Source: Advenella mandrilli
GTDB taxonomy: Bacteria; Pseudomonadota; Gammaproteobacteria; Burkholderiales; Burkholderiaceae_B
NCBI RefSeq assembly: GCF_016595155.1
Contig: NZ_JAENGP010000002.1
Coordinates: forward strand, 186,001 to 250,000
Direction of reading: 5' to 3'
Length of the DNA stretch: 64,000 bases
Made by a program: the position numbers and the translations under genes. Shown here piece by piece: positions 48,604 to 57,571 of this stretch (the first letter of the stretch is position 1; every line of letters starts with the position of its first letter). The notes beneath the pieces are model-generated. The model saw nothing but the letters and a program-made list of their open reading frames with translations, did no database searches and was not told where the DNA came from.

Positions 48604-49047
48604 ATGGCACTCAATGACAGGGTATTAGGTATTGCCGCCCTTTTCTTTGCCGCATTTCTTACCTGGTTTGGCTACGATCTTGAAGCACCGTTTACCTATG
48701 AACCCGTAGGACCCAAAGCATTTCCGCTTATGCTTGCACTCATTATTGCCCTTTGCGGTGTACGCCTTATTTACAAAGGTGGAAATTCAGTTGATCCTAA
48801 TCCGGAAGGTGCCAATTTCCGGATTATGACCATGGTCGTCTATGTTGCCGCTTATGCATTTCTCTTTCAATGGGTCGGTTTTATTGTATCTACAGCACTT
48901 ATGAGCATTTTTGTAGGCAGGCTGTTTAATGGCACATGGATCAAATGCATTATTGGCGGTGTTGTAATGGGCATTCTTTTCTTTTTGCTTTTTGATAAAG
49001 GCCTGGACGTCGTATTGCCAACCGGTATTCTTGGAGATCTCCTATGA
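48604..49047 (+). CDS. tctB: Tripartite tricarboxylate transporter small membrane subunit TctB
   Basis: 147 residues from the ATG at 48604 (AAAGGT upstream), with four hydrophobic segments and the TctB pattern YEPVGPKAFPLMLAL. It partners TctA. Its stop overlaps the tctA start by four bases. Confidence 0.92.
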   Translation: MALNDRVLGIAALFFAAFLTWFGYDLEAPFTYEPVGPKAFPLMLALIIALCGVRLIYKGGNSVDPNPEGANFRIMTMVVYVAAYAFLFQWVGFIVSTALMSIFVGRLFNGTWIKCIIGGVVMGILFFLLFDKGLDVVLPTGILGDLL

Positions 49048-50570
49048 GTGGATTAATAGACCATTTAACTATCGGGTTTGGTGTTGCCTTTTCAGGCATC
49101 AACCTGCTTGTGGCAGCCCTTGGCTCATTTATTGGCACCATTGTTGGCGTATTACCCGGGCTCGGACCCATTAATGGCGTAGCCATGCTAATTCCTATTG
49201 CCTTTGCCATGCAGCTGCCCCCTGAAACAGCCCTAATCCTGCTGGCTGCTGTTTACGTAGGTGCCGAATATGGTGGCCGGATTACCTCTATTCTTATTAA
49301 CGTACCGGGTGAAGCGGCTGCCGTCATGACTACCCTTGACGGTTATCCTCTGGCACGCCAAGGCTTGGCCAGCGTGGCATTATCACTGTCTGCCTGGTCT
49401 TCATTTATTGGTTCCACCATTGCCATTTTCGGCATATTGCTTCTGGCCCCCCTACTGGCCAAATGGGCGATTGCTTTTGGTCCTGCCGAATATTTTGTTT
49501 TGATGGTATTTGCTTTTTGTGCCCTTACCAGCCTGTTGGGCGAACAACCGGTCAAAGGGATTCTGGCCGCCATGATTGGTCTGGCTATTGCCACCGTTGG
49601 TGTCGATGCCAACTCCGGCGTTTACCGATATACCTTCGATTTACCTAATCTGGCCGATGGTGTTGATTTTGTGGTGGTGGTGATTGGTCTTTTTGCCGTT
49701 TCCGAAATGCTGCAAATGCTTGAAAACCTGCTAAGCGGTGTTTCAATTGAGGTACCCAAAAGCAAACGCAAGTTATTCAACTTAAAAGAAATGTCATCCA
49801 CTTGGTGGAGTACGGTTCGCTCAGGTATCTTAGGTTTCTTTATTGGAATTTTACCGGGAGCCGGTGCCAGTGTTGCCTCTGCCGTTGCTTATGCCAATGA
49901 GAAAAAACTAATTGAAAGTAAAGACCCTGAAGCCAAGTTTGGTAAAGGTGACCTGCGTGGCCTTGCTGCTCCCGAATCAGCCAACAACAGTGCCGCAACG
50001 GGTTCATTCATTCCCATGCTGGCACTGGGTGTACCCGGTTCTGGTACAACGGCCGTTATGATGGGTGCGCTTACGCTTTACAACATCACGCCAGGACCAG
50101 TCCTGTTTGAGACCCAACCTCAGCTGGTATGGGGGCTAATCGCTTCCCTGTTCATTGCCAACGTCATGCTGCTTTTAATGAACATTCCCATGGTTCGTGT
50201 ATTTGCATCCATGCTATCCATCCCTTCATGGTTGCTGGTACCTGGCATTTTATCCATCAGCTTTATTGGGGTATATGCGATTAATGCCACTACATTCGAC
50301 TTGATGCTGGTGGTTGGAATTGGCGTGATTGGCTATTTTCTGCGGAAAATGAATGTGCCTATGGCACCGCTTGTCTTAGGCGTGGTATTGGGCGATATGA
50401 TGGAACAAAACCTGCGTCGTGCCCTGTCCATTACCAACGGTGAAGTTTCTATCCTGTTTGAAAGCCCCATTTCCATCGGCTTATGGATTGCCGCCATTCT
50501 GGTTAGCGTGGTTCCGCCATTGTTCAGGAAATTTTCAAGAAAAAATGAAATTCATGTCCCAGCCAATTAA
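49044..50570 (+). CDS. tctA: Tripartite tricarboxylate transporter large membrane subunit TctA
   Basis: 508 residues, about 10-12 membrane segments, with the two conserved family motifs GTIVGVLPGLGPINGVAML and GILPGAGASVASAVAYANEK. It moves the substrate handed over by TctC using the ion gradient. It is the only TctA in the window and might also serve the orphan Bug receptors. Confidence 0.96.
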   Translation: MSGLIDHLTIGFGVAFSGINLLVAALGSFIGTIVGVLPGLGPINGVAMLIPIAFAMQLPPETALILLAAVYVGAEYGGRITSILINVPGEAAAVMTTLDGYPLARQGLASVALSLSAWSSFIGSTIAIFGILLLAPLLAKWAIAFGPAEYFVLMVFAFCALTSLLGEQPVKGILAAMIGLAIATVGVDANSGVYRYTFDLPNLADGVDFVVVVIGLFAVSEMLQMLENLLSGVSIEVPKSKRKLFNLKEMSSTWWSTVRSGILGFFIGILPGAGASVASAVAYANEKKLIESKDPEAKFGKGDLRGLAAPESANNSAATGSFIPMLALGVPGSGTTAVMMGALTLYNITPGPVLFETQPQLVWGLIASLFIANVMLLLMNIPMVRVFASMLSIPSWLLVPGILSISFIGVYAINATTFDLMLVVGIGVIGYFLRKMNVPMAPLVLGVVLGDMMEQNLRRALSITNGEVSILFESPISIGLWIAAILVSVVPPLFRKFSRKNEIHVPAN

Positions 50571-50576
50571 TATGAT

Positions 50577-51632
50577 ATGTTTGTAAAATATTTAACCGGA
50601 TTCATTCTTGCATTGTCTGGTGCTTTGGCAGCGGCATGGCTATCCATACCGCTGCCATGGCTTATTGGTTCGCTGTTATTAACGGCAATTACAAAAACAA
50701 CCGGTGTCAAAAGCACTTCACATTCTGTTTTCCGGAATATTGGCCAATGGGTTATTGGCACGTCCCTGGGCTTATATTTCACGCCAGAGGTCCTTAATAT
50801 TATTGGCGGTTATTACCCTTTCATTTTTGCCGGGATGATATTTGCCATTTTACTGGGCATAAATGGTTCTCTTATTTTAAAAAAATGGGGTAATGTTGAA
50901 TTCAAAACAGCCTGGTTTGCCAGTGCTATTGGCGGTGCCAGTGAGATGGCCAACCTGGCTGAAAAAAACCATGCCAGAACAGATCTGGTTGCTTCTGCAC
51001 ACAGCCTGCGTATGATCATGGTGGTGGTTTCCATTCCTTTTGCCTTTAAATTCCTGAATATAACGGGCAATTACGCTGAAACGGAAATCCTGTATTTTTT
51101 TGATACCAGCGGTTTTTTCAAGCTCATTATATTAACCAGCATCGCCGGATTGGTTTTCAAGAAACTCGCCCTTCCCAATCCATGGGTCCTTGGACCTTTA
51201 CTGGTGACCATTTTATTAACCGGGAACGACACCCTTCTGACTTATCTGCCCAATGAAATAACAAAGCTAGGCCAACTGTTTATTGGCTGGTCTTTAGGTG
51301 ACAAATTTGGCCCTGATTTTTTCAAAAAAGCCCCCCGCTATTTAACCATTGTTGCCATTAGCAATGCCCTTAACCTGATCCTGGCATTTGGGTTCAGTAA
51401 CCTGTTATTCCTTGTTTCCGATATTCCATTTCCAACCCTTGTACTGGGTAACAGCCCTGGTGGTATTGCAGAAATGGCCATTACGGCAAAAGTGCTGGCG
51501 CTTGGCGCACCGGTTGTGACTGCGTTTCACGTGGCACGTATGGTGTTTGTATTGCTGATAACCAGCCCGCTCTATCATTTTTTTGAAAAACACCTGAAAC
51601 CCAAAGCCAGCATCAAAGACCAGACTAACTGA
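50577..51632 (+). CDS. AbrB-family membrane protein
   Basis: 351 residues, about ten hydrophobic segments in two related halves (WLSIPLPWLIGSLLLTAI and LALPNPWVLGPLLVTILLTG). This is the AbrB (PF05145) family of putative transporters or membrane regulators, once mislabelled ammonia monooxygenase. It follows tctA by six bases and ends at a terminator, so it is part of the tct operon. Its role is unknown; it may be an accessory permease. Confidence 0.88.
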   Translation: MFVKYLTGFILALSGALAAAWLSIPLPWLIGSLLLTAITKTTGVKSTSHSVFRNIGQWVIGTSLGLYFTPEVLNIIGGYYPFIFAGMIFAILLGINGSLILKKWGNVEFKTAWFASAIGGASEMANLAEKNHARTDLVASAHSLRMIMVVVSIPFAFKFLNITGNYAETEILYFFDTSGFFKLIILTSIAGLVFKKLALPNPWVLGPLLVTILLTGNDTLLTYLPNEITKLGQLFIGWSLGDKFGPDFFKKAPRYLTIVAISNALNLILAFGFSNLLFLVSDIPFPTLVLGNSPGGIAEMAITAKVLALGAPVVTAFHVARMVFVLLITSPLYHFFEKHLKPKASIKDQTN

Positions 51633-51656
51633 ACCCGGCATAACACCGGGTTCAGT
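51628..51656 (+). terminator. Terminator of the tct operon
   Basis: An 11-bp perfect stem ACTGAACCCGG/CCGGGTTCAGT that includes the stop codon of the preceding gene, with CTTT following. It may also act on the convergent HIT gene. Confidence 0.75.
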
Positions 51657-51688
51657 CTTTGAGCAATATAAAACAGCGTGTAAAGGTA

Positions 51689-52117
51689 TTAATTCAATGC
51701 CTCAATGGCCGCAACAATTTTACCAGCCAAGGCCTTGATAGCCTCCATATCTCCTTTCACATGGGCATGTTCATGAACATTTTCTCCTTTATAACGAGGC
51801 ACTAAATGAAAATGAACATGATCTACCGTTTGCCCTGCCGCAGCGCCATTAAACTGGCTAAGAACAATGCCATCAGCATTGGTTACTTTCATAATTGCAG
51901 GGGCAATTTTTTTTGCTGTTATCACGCAGGCTTGAGCGGCATCGTCTGACAAATCAAACAAATTAATGGCCGGCTCTTTGGTTAACACCAATGTATGCCC
52001 TACCGTTTGCGGCATGATGTCCATCATCACATAGGTTTTGTCATCTTCGTACACTTTAAATGAAGGTGCCTCACCCCGTAAAATTTTAGCGAAGATATTA
52101 TTTGTATCGTAAGCCAT
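51689..52117 (-). CDS. HIT-family nucleotide hydrolase/transferase
   Basis: 142 residues with the histidine triad VDHVHFHLVPR and the N-terminal NIFAKILRGEAPS of HinT/HIT proteins, which hydrolyse AMP-linked substrates. Single gene, convergent with the tct operon. Confidence 0.94.
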   Translation of the reverse strand: MAYDTNNIFAKILRGEAPSFKVYEDDKTYVMMDIMPQTVGHTLVLTKEPAINLFDLSDDAAQACVITAKKIAPAIMKVTNADGIVLSQFNGAAAGQTVDHVHFHLVPRYKGENVHEHAHVKGDMEAIKALAGKIVAAIEALN

Positions 52118-52686
52118 TCCAATTATCCATAAAAGTAGTTAATTTACTGAAACCCAAGCAATCTGCCAGTTACTTTAACATAAATAAATCCAGGAAATTT
52201 TCAACATTCTGAGCCTGGTTTTATCGTACAAAACATCTTTATTTTTAGCCTGAAAATAGGGTTAACCAAACCTTGAACCGGCAAATTATATCCATATTTC
52301 CGTTCAGGCCTGTATGACACATACTCAATGATCCGGCAAAAATTCAACACTTTATATGCAATTTTAAAAAAACCAAAACACCATTCACGCCTGTTTTTTT
52401 GCATTTTCTCCAGGTAAAAACGGGGTTTTATCGTGTTTTTACAAAAATCCACCTGTGGATAACTACTATGAGGGCTGAATGTGAATAAGTTTTGTATGAA
52501 AAGTGAAGAACCTGCTTGCAAAAATTTATCCTAAAACTTGTTCAACATTGTCCAATACTAAAAAGCATTGAATTCAACAACGAAAAAACAGCATAAAACC
52601 CTGTTTTTAATGAAAAAAACAGGGTTTTAGTACTTATCCACAGAGTATCTTATTCTTTATCAGTTATATATAAAGAAAAATAATAA
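52118..52686. other. AT-rich intergenic region with DnaA boxes, candidate oriC
   Basis: About 570 bases without a convincing gene. Perfect DnaA boxes are at 52454-52462 (minus) and 52634-52642 (plus), and a strong variant TTATTCACA at 52480-52488 (minus). AT-rich tracts lie between them and a perfect hairpin at 52595-52628. Together with the box at 53998 and parS near mnmG this resembles the gidA-side origin of Bordetella and E. coli. Confidence 0.6.
52595..52628. terminator. Hairpin/terminator downstream of the aminotransferase
   Basis: AAAACCCTGTTTTT (52595-52608) pairs perfectly with AAAAACAGGGTTTT (52615-52628). It lies 59 bases after the minus-strand aminotransferase stop. It ends in TTTTA only, so it may be a terminator or an origin-structural element. 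Confidence 0.55.
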
Positions 52687-53853
52687 CTAAATAGTACTTA
52701 AGACTGCCAACGCTTTTTCTAAGGTCTCATTTTTCTTTGCAAAACAAAATCGGACTAAATTATTATTTGAAGCTAAAGCAGAAGAGTCTTTATAAAATGC
52801 AGAAACCGGAATCAAGGTTACACCATGTTTTTTTGTCAATTCTTTGGCAAAGTCCAATTCGTTCGCAACCGAAACTTCACTATAGTCAGCTAACAAGAAA
52901 AATGTGCCTTCACTCTTGATAGGTTTAAAACGGGTTTTTAATAAACCGTTATAAAGAAAATCGTGTTTTTCCTGATAAAAGCGGGATAAATTTAAATAAG
53001 GGGCAGGATCTTTCATAAATTCAGCAAATGCATATTGCATAGGTGAACTAACCGTAAAAACCACAAATTGATGAATTTTCCTGAATTCTGCCGTCAAGGC
53101 CTTTGGTGCACTGCAATACCCTACTTTCCAGCCAGTGGTATGGTAGGTTTTACCGAAAGAAGAAATCACAAAAGATCTGCTGGCTAAAAATTCCCGGGTA
53201 GACAAACTTAAGAACGGTTTATGGCCAAATACAATATGTTCATAAACCTCATCCCCAATTAAAAAAATTTCCTTTTCTTTAATTAAATCTTCAATAGCAT
53301 CCAGGTCAGACGATTTCAGCGTGAGCCCAGTTGGGTTATGTGGAAAATTCAGAATAATTAACCGGGTTTTATCAGTGATGGCATTTTTCACTTTATTCCA
53401 GTCGATAGAATAGGCAGGATTGTTTTTAGACGGTGGTGTTAAGGAAACTAATACTGGGGTACCACCGGCCAATTTAATGCATGGAAGATAAGAGTCGTAG
53501 CAGGGTTCTATAACAATGACTTCGTCACCGGTGTGAACAATACTTAGTATCGAAGACAACAGGGCTTCGGTAGCACCATTGGTAACGGTAATTTCTGTTT
53601 CTGGATCATAATTGTATGAATAAAGCTTATTTATTTTGTCTGCAATGGCAAATCGTAAATCTTGTACGCCAGGCATGTATGGATACTGGTTATGTCCGTT
53701 CATCATTGATTTATTAACCAATGAAACCAATTTTTCATCTGGATTGAAGTCTGGAAACCCCTGGCCCAAATTTATGGCTTTATATTCACTGGCCAGCTGG
53801 CTCATGATGGTAAAAATGGTTGTTCCAACGTCAGGTAGTTTTGATTTAATCAT
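52687..53853 (-). CDS. PLP-dependent aminotransferase (methionine aminotransferase YbdL-like)
   Basis: 388 residues from the ATG at 53853; a GTG at 53862 would add three. Fold-type I aminotransferase: INLGQGFPDFNP, GATEALLSSI, NFPHNPTG and the PLP lysine in SSFGKTYHTTGWKVGY. The sequence TTIFTIMSQLASE at the start and GVQDLRFAIADK recall methionine/kynurenine aminotransferases (YbdL). The coding sequence is clearly more A/T-rich than most neighbours (many AAA, TTA, ATT codons). It lies between two groups of DnaA boxes. Confidence 0.88.
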   Translation of the reverse strand: MIKSKLPDVGTTIFTIMSQLASEYKAINLGQGFPDFNPDEKLVSLVNKSMMNGHNQYPYMPGVQDLRFAIADKINKLYSYNYDPETEITVTNGATEALLSSILSIVHTGDEVIVIEPCYDSYLPCIKLAGGTPVLVSLTPPSKNNPAYSIDWNKVKNAITDKTRLIILNFPHNPTGLTLKSSDLDAIEDLIKEKEIFLIGDEVYEHIVFGHKPFLSLSTREFLASRSFVISSFGKTYHTTGWKVGYCSAPKALTAEFRKIHQFVVFTVSSPMQYAFAEFMKDPAPYLNLSRFYQEKHDFLYNGLLKTRFKPIKSEGTFFLLADYSEVSVANELDFAKELTKKHGVTLIPVSAFYKDSSALASNNNLVRFCFAKKNETLEKALAVLSTI

Positions 53854-53997
53854 TTTATTCACAATTTTTGTATAACAATTTCAAGCTATATAAATTTTAT
53901 CAACAAGGCTATAATCCTTATTATGCCTTATTCTAGGTAATGTTATTAACATTTTATACATAGAAGTACATACTTTTTCTCCACATTATTAACAAAG

Positions 53998-54006
53998 TTA
54001 TCCACA
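53998..54006 (+). promoter_or_regulatory. Perfect DnaA box
   Basis: TTATCCACA, 12 bases before the first parS site in the mnmG leader. Confidence 0.75.
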
Positions 54007-54017
54007 GGCATTTGCTT

Positions 54018-54033
54018 TGTTCCACGTGGAACA
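54018..54033. promoter_or_regulatory. parS site 1
   Basis: TGTTCCACGTGGAACA, the perfect 16-bp palindrome bound by ParB (parB is 3.5 kb downstream). Confidence 0.95.
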
Positions 54034-54108
54034 ATCACGAAACAGTCTTTTTCAAAGAATTTTTTATTTTCAGACAAATAAAATTAAAATAACTGAAATT
54101 TATGCAAA

Positions 54109-54124
54109 TGTTCCACGTGGAACA
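54109..54124. promoter_or_regulatory. parS site 2
   Basis: TGTTCCACGTGGAACA, 91 bases from site 1 and 50 bases before the mnmG ATG. Confidence 0.95.
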
Positions 54125-54173
54125 TTTGTTCTGGATTTATAATCAACTATTGCTATTTTTTATTAGAAACAAA

Positions 54174-56087
54174 ATGGATTACCCAAACGAGTTTGATGTA
54201 ATAGTAGTGGGTGGTGGTCATGCGGGAACAGAAGCTGCTTTAGCTTCTGCCCGTACAGGCGCTAAAACACTACTACTTACACACAATATTGAAACCTTAG
54301 GTCAAATGTCTTGCAATCCTTCAATTGGCGGGATTGGGAAAGGGCATTTGGTAAAAGAAATTGATGCTTTAGGTGGCGCTATGGCGCTGGCAACCGATGA
54401 GGCGGGAATTCAGTTCAGGATACTAAACAGTTCAAAGGGTCCGGCTGTGCGCGCAACCAGAGTTCAGGCTGATCGGGTCTTGTACAGACAAGCCATTCGT
54501 ACACGGCTTGAAAATCAGGAAAACCTGTGGCTGTTTCAACAAGCGGTAGATGACCTGATTGTAGAAGGTAACCGGGTAGTTGGTGCCGTTACTCAAATTG
54601 GCCTTAAATTCAGATCGCGTGCTGTGGTTTTAACAGCGGGTACTTTTTTGAATGGTTTGGTGCATGTCGGGTTAAAAAGCTATTCTGCCGGTCGAGCAGG
54701 AGATCCTCCGGCTATCAGTCTTGCTTATCGATTAAAAGAATTAAACCTTCCTCAGGGAAGGTTGAAAACCGGAACCCCTCCACGAATTGATGCCCGGACA
54801 ATTGATTTTTCCAACTTGATTGAGCAACCCGGAGATCTGGATCCTATCCCGGTATTTTCATATATGGGGAATGCACAAATGCATCCCCGGCAGTTGCCTT
54901 GCTGGATTACCTATACCAATGAAAGAACCCATGAAATTATACGGGGTGGTTTAGACAGGTCCCCCATGTATACCGGTGTGATTGATGGAATTGGTCCGCG
55001 CTATTGCCCTTCGATTGAAGACAAGGTGCATCGTTTTGCTGACAAGAATTCCCACCAGGTGTTTTTAGAACCTGAAGGCTTGACAACACATGAAATTTAT
55101 CCAAATGGAATTTCAACCAGCCTGCCTTATGATGTACAGCTGGAATTGGTGCATTCTTTACCTGGGTTGGAAAACGCTCATATTATTCGTCCAGGGTATG
55201 CCATTGAATATGATTATTTTGATCCACGTGGATTAAAAAGCAGTCTTGAAACAAAAAGTATTAATGGTTTGTTTTTTGCCGGACAAATTAACGGAACCAC
55301 TGGATATGAAGAAGCCGGTGCACAAGGTTTGCTGGCAGGTTTGAATGCCGCATTGCAGGTAAAGGGTGAAGCGCCCTGGACGCCTCGTCGTGATGAAGCG
55401 TACCTGGGGGTTTTGGTCGATGACTTGATTACCAAGGGTGTTACCGAACCTTATAGAATGTTTACCTCAAGGGCAGAGTATCGTTTAAGTTTACGAGAAG
55501 ATAATGCAGATTTCAGGTTAACTGAAATAGGAAGAAAATTAGGCGTAGTTCCAGATGATCGGTGGGAGTCTTTCTGCCGGAAAAGAGATAACGTTAATGC
55601 GGAAATAAAACGTCTGGGTAAAACACGGGTATATCCTAAAACGTTTGCCAATGAACAGGCCCATACCCTGCTGGGCAAACCACTTGAGCGTGACTATACC
55701 CTGGTTGATTTGCTTAAAAGACCTAATGTTAATTACAAGGATCTTGTCAGTACAGCAACTGCCAGCGGTGAAACGTTATATTCTGAAACAGAATTATCCG
55801 AATCGGAAATTGAACAGGTTGAAATTCAGGTTAAGTATGCTGGCTATATCAATAGGCAGCAAGAAGAAGTGCGGCGTCAAAGTACCCATGAAGACCAGAA
55901 AATTCCCATTGACTTGAATTATGAAGATGTGGGTAATTTGTCTTTTGAGGTTCGGCAGAAACTAAAGGAAAGCCAGCCTGAAACAATTGGTCAGGCAGGG
56001 CGGATTTCCGGTGTTACACCAGCCGCTATTGCTTTATTGCTTATTCATATAAAACGAATGCAATACTCTAATCAAAAAAAGGCGTAA
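54174..56087 (+). CDS. mnmG: tRNA uridine-5-carboxymethylaminomethyl modification enzyme MnmG
   Basis: 637 residues from the ATG at 54174 (E. coli 629); a frame start at 54102 would place parS site 2 inside the gene and adds non-family residues. FAD-binding [17 protein letters not shown], the signature [19 protein letters not shown], and [14 protein letters not shown] are present. Acts with MnmE on wobble U34. First gene of the mnmG-rsmG-parA-parB set. Confidence 0.98.
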   Translation: MDYPNEFDVIVVGGGHAGTEAALASARTGAKTLLLTHNIETLGQMSCNPSIGGIGKGHLVKEIDALGGAMALATDEAGIQFRILNSSKGPAVRATRVQADRVLYRQAIRTRLENQENLWLFQQAVDDLIVEGNRVVGAVTQIGLKFRSRAVVLTAGTFLNGLVHVGLKSYSAGRAGDPPAISLAYRLKELNLPQGRLKTGTPPRIDARTIDFSNLIEQPGDLDPIPVFSYMGNAQMHPRQLPCWITYTNERTHEIIRGGLDRSPMYTGVIDGIGPRYCPSIEDKVHRFADKNSHQVFLEPEGLTTHEIYPNGISTSLPYDVQLELVHSLPGLENAHIIRPGYAIEYDYFDPRGLKSSLETKSINGLFFAGQINGTTGYEEAGAQGLLAGLNAALQVKGEAPWTPRRDEAYLGVLVDDLITKGVTEPYRMFTSRAEYRLSLREDNADFRLTEIGRKLGVVPDDRWESFCRKRDNVNAEIKRLGKTRVYPKTFANEQAHTLLGKPLERDYTLVDLLKRPNVNYKDLVSTATASGETLYSETELSESEIEQVEIQVKYAGYINRQQEEVRRQSTHEDQKIPIDLNYEDVGNLSFEVRQKLKESQPETIGQAGRISGVTPAAIALLLIHIKRMQYSNQKKA

Positions 56088-56095
56088 TAATTGTA

Positions 56096-56749
56096 ATGAG
56101 TAATTCAAAAACAAGCCTGTTTGAAGCCGCCAGGCAACTTGGGCTTGAAATGAGCGAAGAACAGGCTTCTGCATTATTGCAATATATTGAGCAAATGCAA
56201 CGCTGGAATAAAACTTATAATTTGACTGCCTTGAAAATAAAGGAAGAGATGCTTGTTCAGCATATCTTTGACAGTCTTTCAGTCGTTATGCCATTAAGAA
56301 AAAAATTGGCAGGCAGACCCACCGTAAATGTACTTGATGTAGGTTCGGGTGGTGGTTTGCCAGGCGTTGTTTTGGCTATAATGTGTTCCACGTGGAACAT
56401 ATGTTGTATTGATGCAGTAGAGAAAAAAACCGCTTTTGTTCGCCAGATGTCTGGAGTATTAACACTTCCAAACTTGTCTGCGCAACATATTCGGATAGAG
56501 CAAAGAGCCGAACCACAGGTGGATCTGGTCATTTCAAGGGCATTCGCCTCCTTGGCGGATTTTGCTTCCTTGGCAGGCAAGCATGTCCATGCTTCCGGAT
56601 ATTTGGTTGCAATGAAAGGGCACTATATTCAAGATGAAGTTAACGAACTGGTATCCAGGACAGAATGGGAAGAAGCGTCACATGAAATATTGACGGTTCC
56701 AGAACTGGATGCAAACCGATGTTTAATCTGGCTGCAGCGTAAAGGGTAG
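56096..56749 (+). CDS. rsmG: 16S rRNA (guanine-527-N7) methyltransferase RsmG
   Basis: 217 residues. SAM site VLDVGSGGGLPGVVLAI, then CIDAVEKKTAFVRQM and VISRAFASLADF. Unusually, the segment after LAI is MCSTWNICC instead of the usual RP.. strand: these codons form a perfect parS site (56384-56399) with no change in length. Follows mnmG by eight bases. Confidence 0.97.
   Translation: MSNSKTSLFEAARQLGLEMSEEQASALLQYIEQMQRWNKTYNLTALKIKEEMLVQHIFDSLSVVMPLRKKLAGRPTVNVLDVGSGGGLPGVVLAIMCSTWNICCIDAVEKKTAFVRQMSGVLTLPNLSAQHIRIEQRAEPQVDLVISRAFASLADFASLAGKHVHASGYLVAMKGHYIQDEVNELVSRTEWEEASHEILTVPELDANRCLIWLQRKG
56384..56399. promoter_or_regulatory. parS site 3, inside rsmG
   Basis: TGTTCCACGTGGAACA within the coding sequence, read as Cys-Ser-Thr-Trp-Asn. 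Identical to the two sites before mnmG, 2.3 kb away. Confidence 0.95.
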
Positions 56750-56752
56750 GTA

Positions 56753-57571
56753 ATGGGGAAAGATGTAAATTCAATAAAGATTTTTTGTGTCGCCAATCAA
56801 AAAGGCGGGGTAGGTAAAACAACCACGGCAATCAATCTTGCCGCCAGCCTGGCATCCCATAAAAAAAGGGTCCTGTTAATAGACCTTGACCCTCAGGGTA
56901 ATGCCACCATGGGAAGTGGTATAGATAAAAATAGTTTAAGTTTAAATATATATCAGGTGCTTATTGGTGAAGCGGGCATAGCTGAAGCCAGGGTTCGTTC
57001 GGAAAGTGGCAATTATGATGTGCTGCCAGGAAATCGGGAATTATCGGGCGCCGAGATAGATCTGGTACAAATGGATAATCGCGAGCACCAGTTGAAGTTG
57101 GCCATAGAAAAAGTGGCTGCAGATTATGATTATGTCCTGATCGACTGCCCGCCAACATTGTCTTTGCTTACCTTGAACGGGCTATCATGTGCAAATGGGG
57201 TAATTATTCCAATGCAATGTGAATACTTCGCACTTGAAGGATTATCTGATCTGGTCAATACCATAAAGCGGGTACATAAAAATATTAATCCAGAACTGAA
57301 GATGATAGGGCTGTTACGTGTCATGTTTGATGCGCGGGTCACATTACAGCAACAGGTTTCAGAGCAGTTGCAGTCACACTTTGGTGACAGTGTCTTTAAA
57401 ACGGTTGTACCGCGCAATGTTAGGCTGGCAGAAGCACCAAGCCATGGTTTGCCAGGGGTCGTTTATGATAAGTCTTCACGGGGTGCCAAGGCGTATATGC
57501 AATTTGGCGCAGAAGTGATTAAACGGGTAAAAATGATGGATAAGGAAAACGGAAATAGAAATGGCAACTAA
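56753..57571 (+). CDS. parA: Chromosome-partitioning ATPase ParA (Soj)
   Basis: 272 residues, deviant Walker A KGGVGKTTTAINLA near residue 18, DLDPQGNATMG and the Walker B-type VLIDCPPTLSLLTLN. Drives origin segregation with ParB-parS. Starts four bases after rsmG and overlaps parB by 11 bases. Confidence 0.97.
   Translation: MGKDVNSIKIFCVANQKGGVGKTTTAINLAASLASHKKRVLLIDLDPQGNATMGSGIDKNSLSLNIYQVLIGEAGIAEARVRSESGNYDVLPGNRELSGAEIDLVQMDNREHQLKLAIEKVAADYDYVLIDCPPTLSLLTLNGLSCANGVIIPMQCEYFALEGLSDLVNTIKRVHKNINPELKMIGLLRVMFDARVTLQQQVSEQLQSHFGDSVFKTVVPRNVRLAEAPSHGLPGVVYDKSSRGAKAYMQFGAEVIKRVKMMDKENGNRNGN

Larger units (their letters stand above)
53854..54173. other. Leader of mnmG with DnaA box and two parS sites
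   Basis: 320 AT-rich bases between divergent aminotransferase and mnmG, with a perfect DnaA box at 53998-54006, parS at 54018-54033 and parS at 54109-54124. No gene. A replication/partition control region. Confidence 0.75.

Noticed and set aside
52201-52521. A 106-residue minus-strand frame in the gap before the aminotransferase
   Set aside because: No family resemblance, unusual composition, and it covers DnaA boxes in an AT-rich region; random open frame.
54102-54173. Longer mnmG start
   Set aside because: It would place a parS site inside the gene and add 24 hydrophobic residues absent from MnmG; the ATG at 54174 gives the family N-terminus.
55220-55235. A fourth parS-like palindrome in mnmG (TGATCCACGTGGATTA)
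   Set aside because: Only 13 of 16 bases match parS, and the codons spell the conserved MnmG motif DPRGL, so coding constraint explains it.
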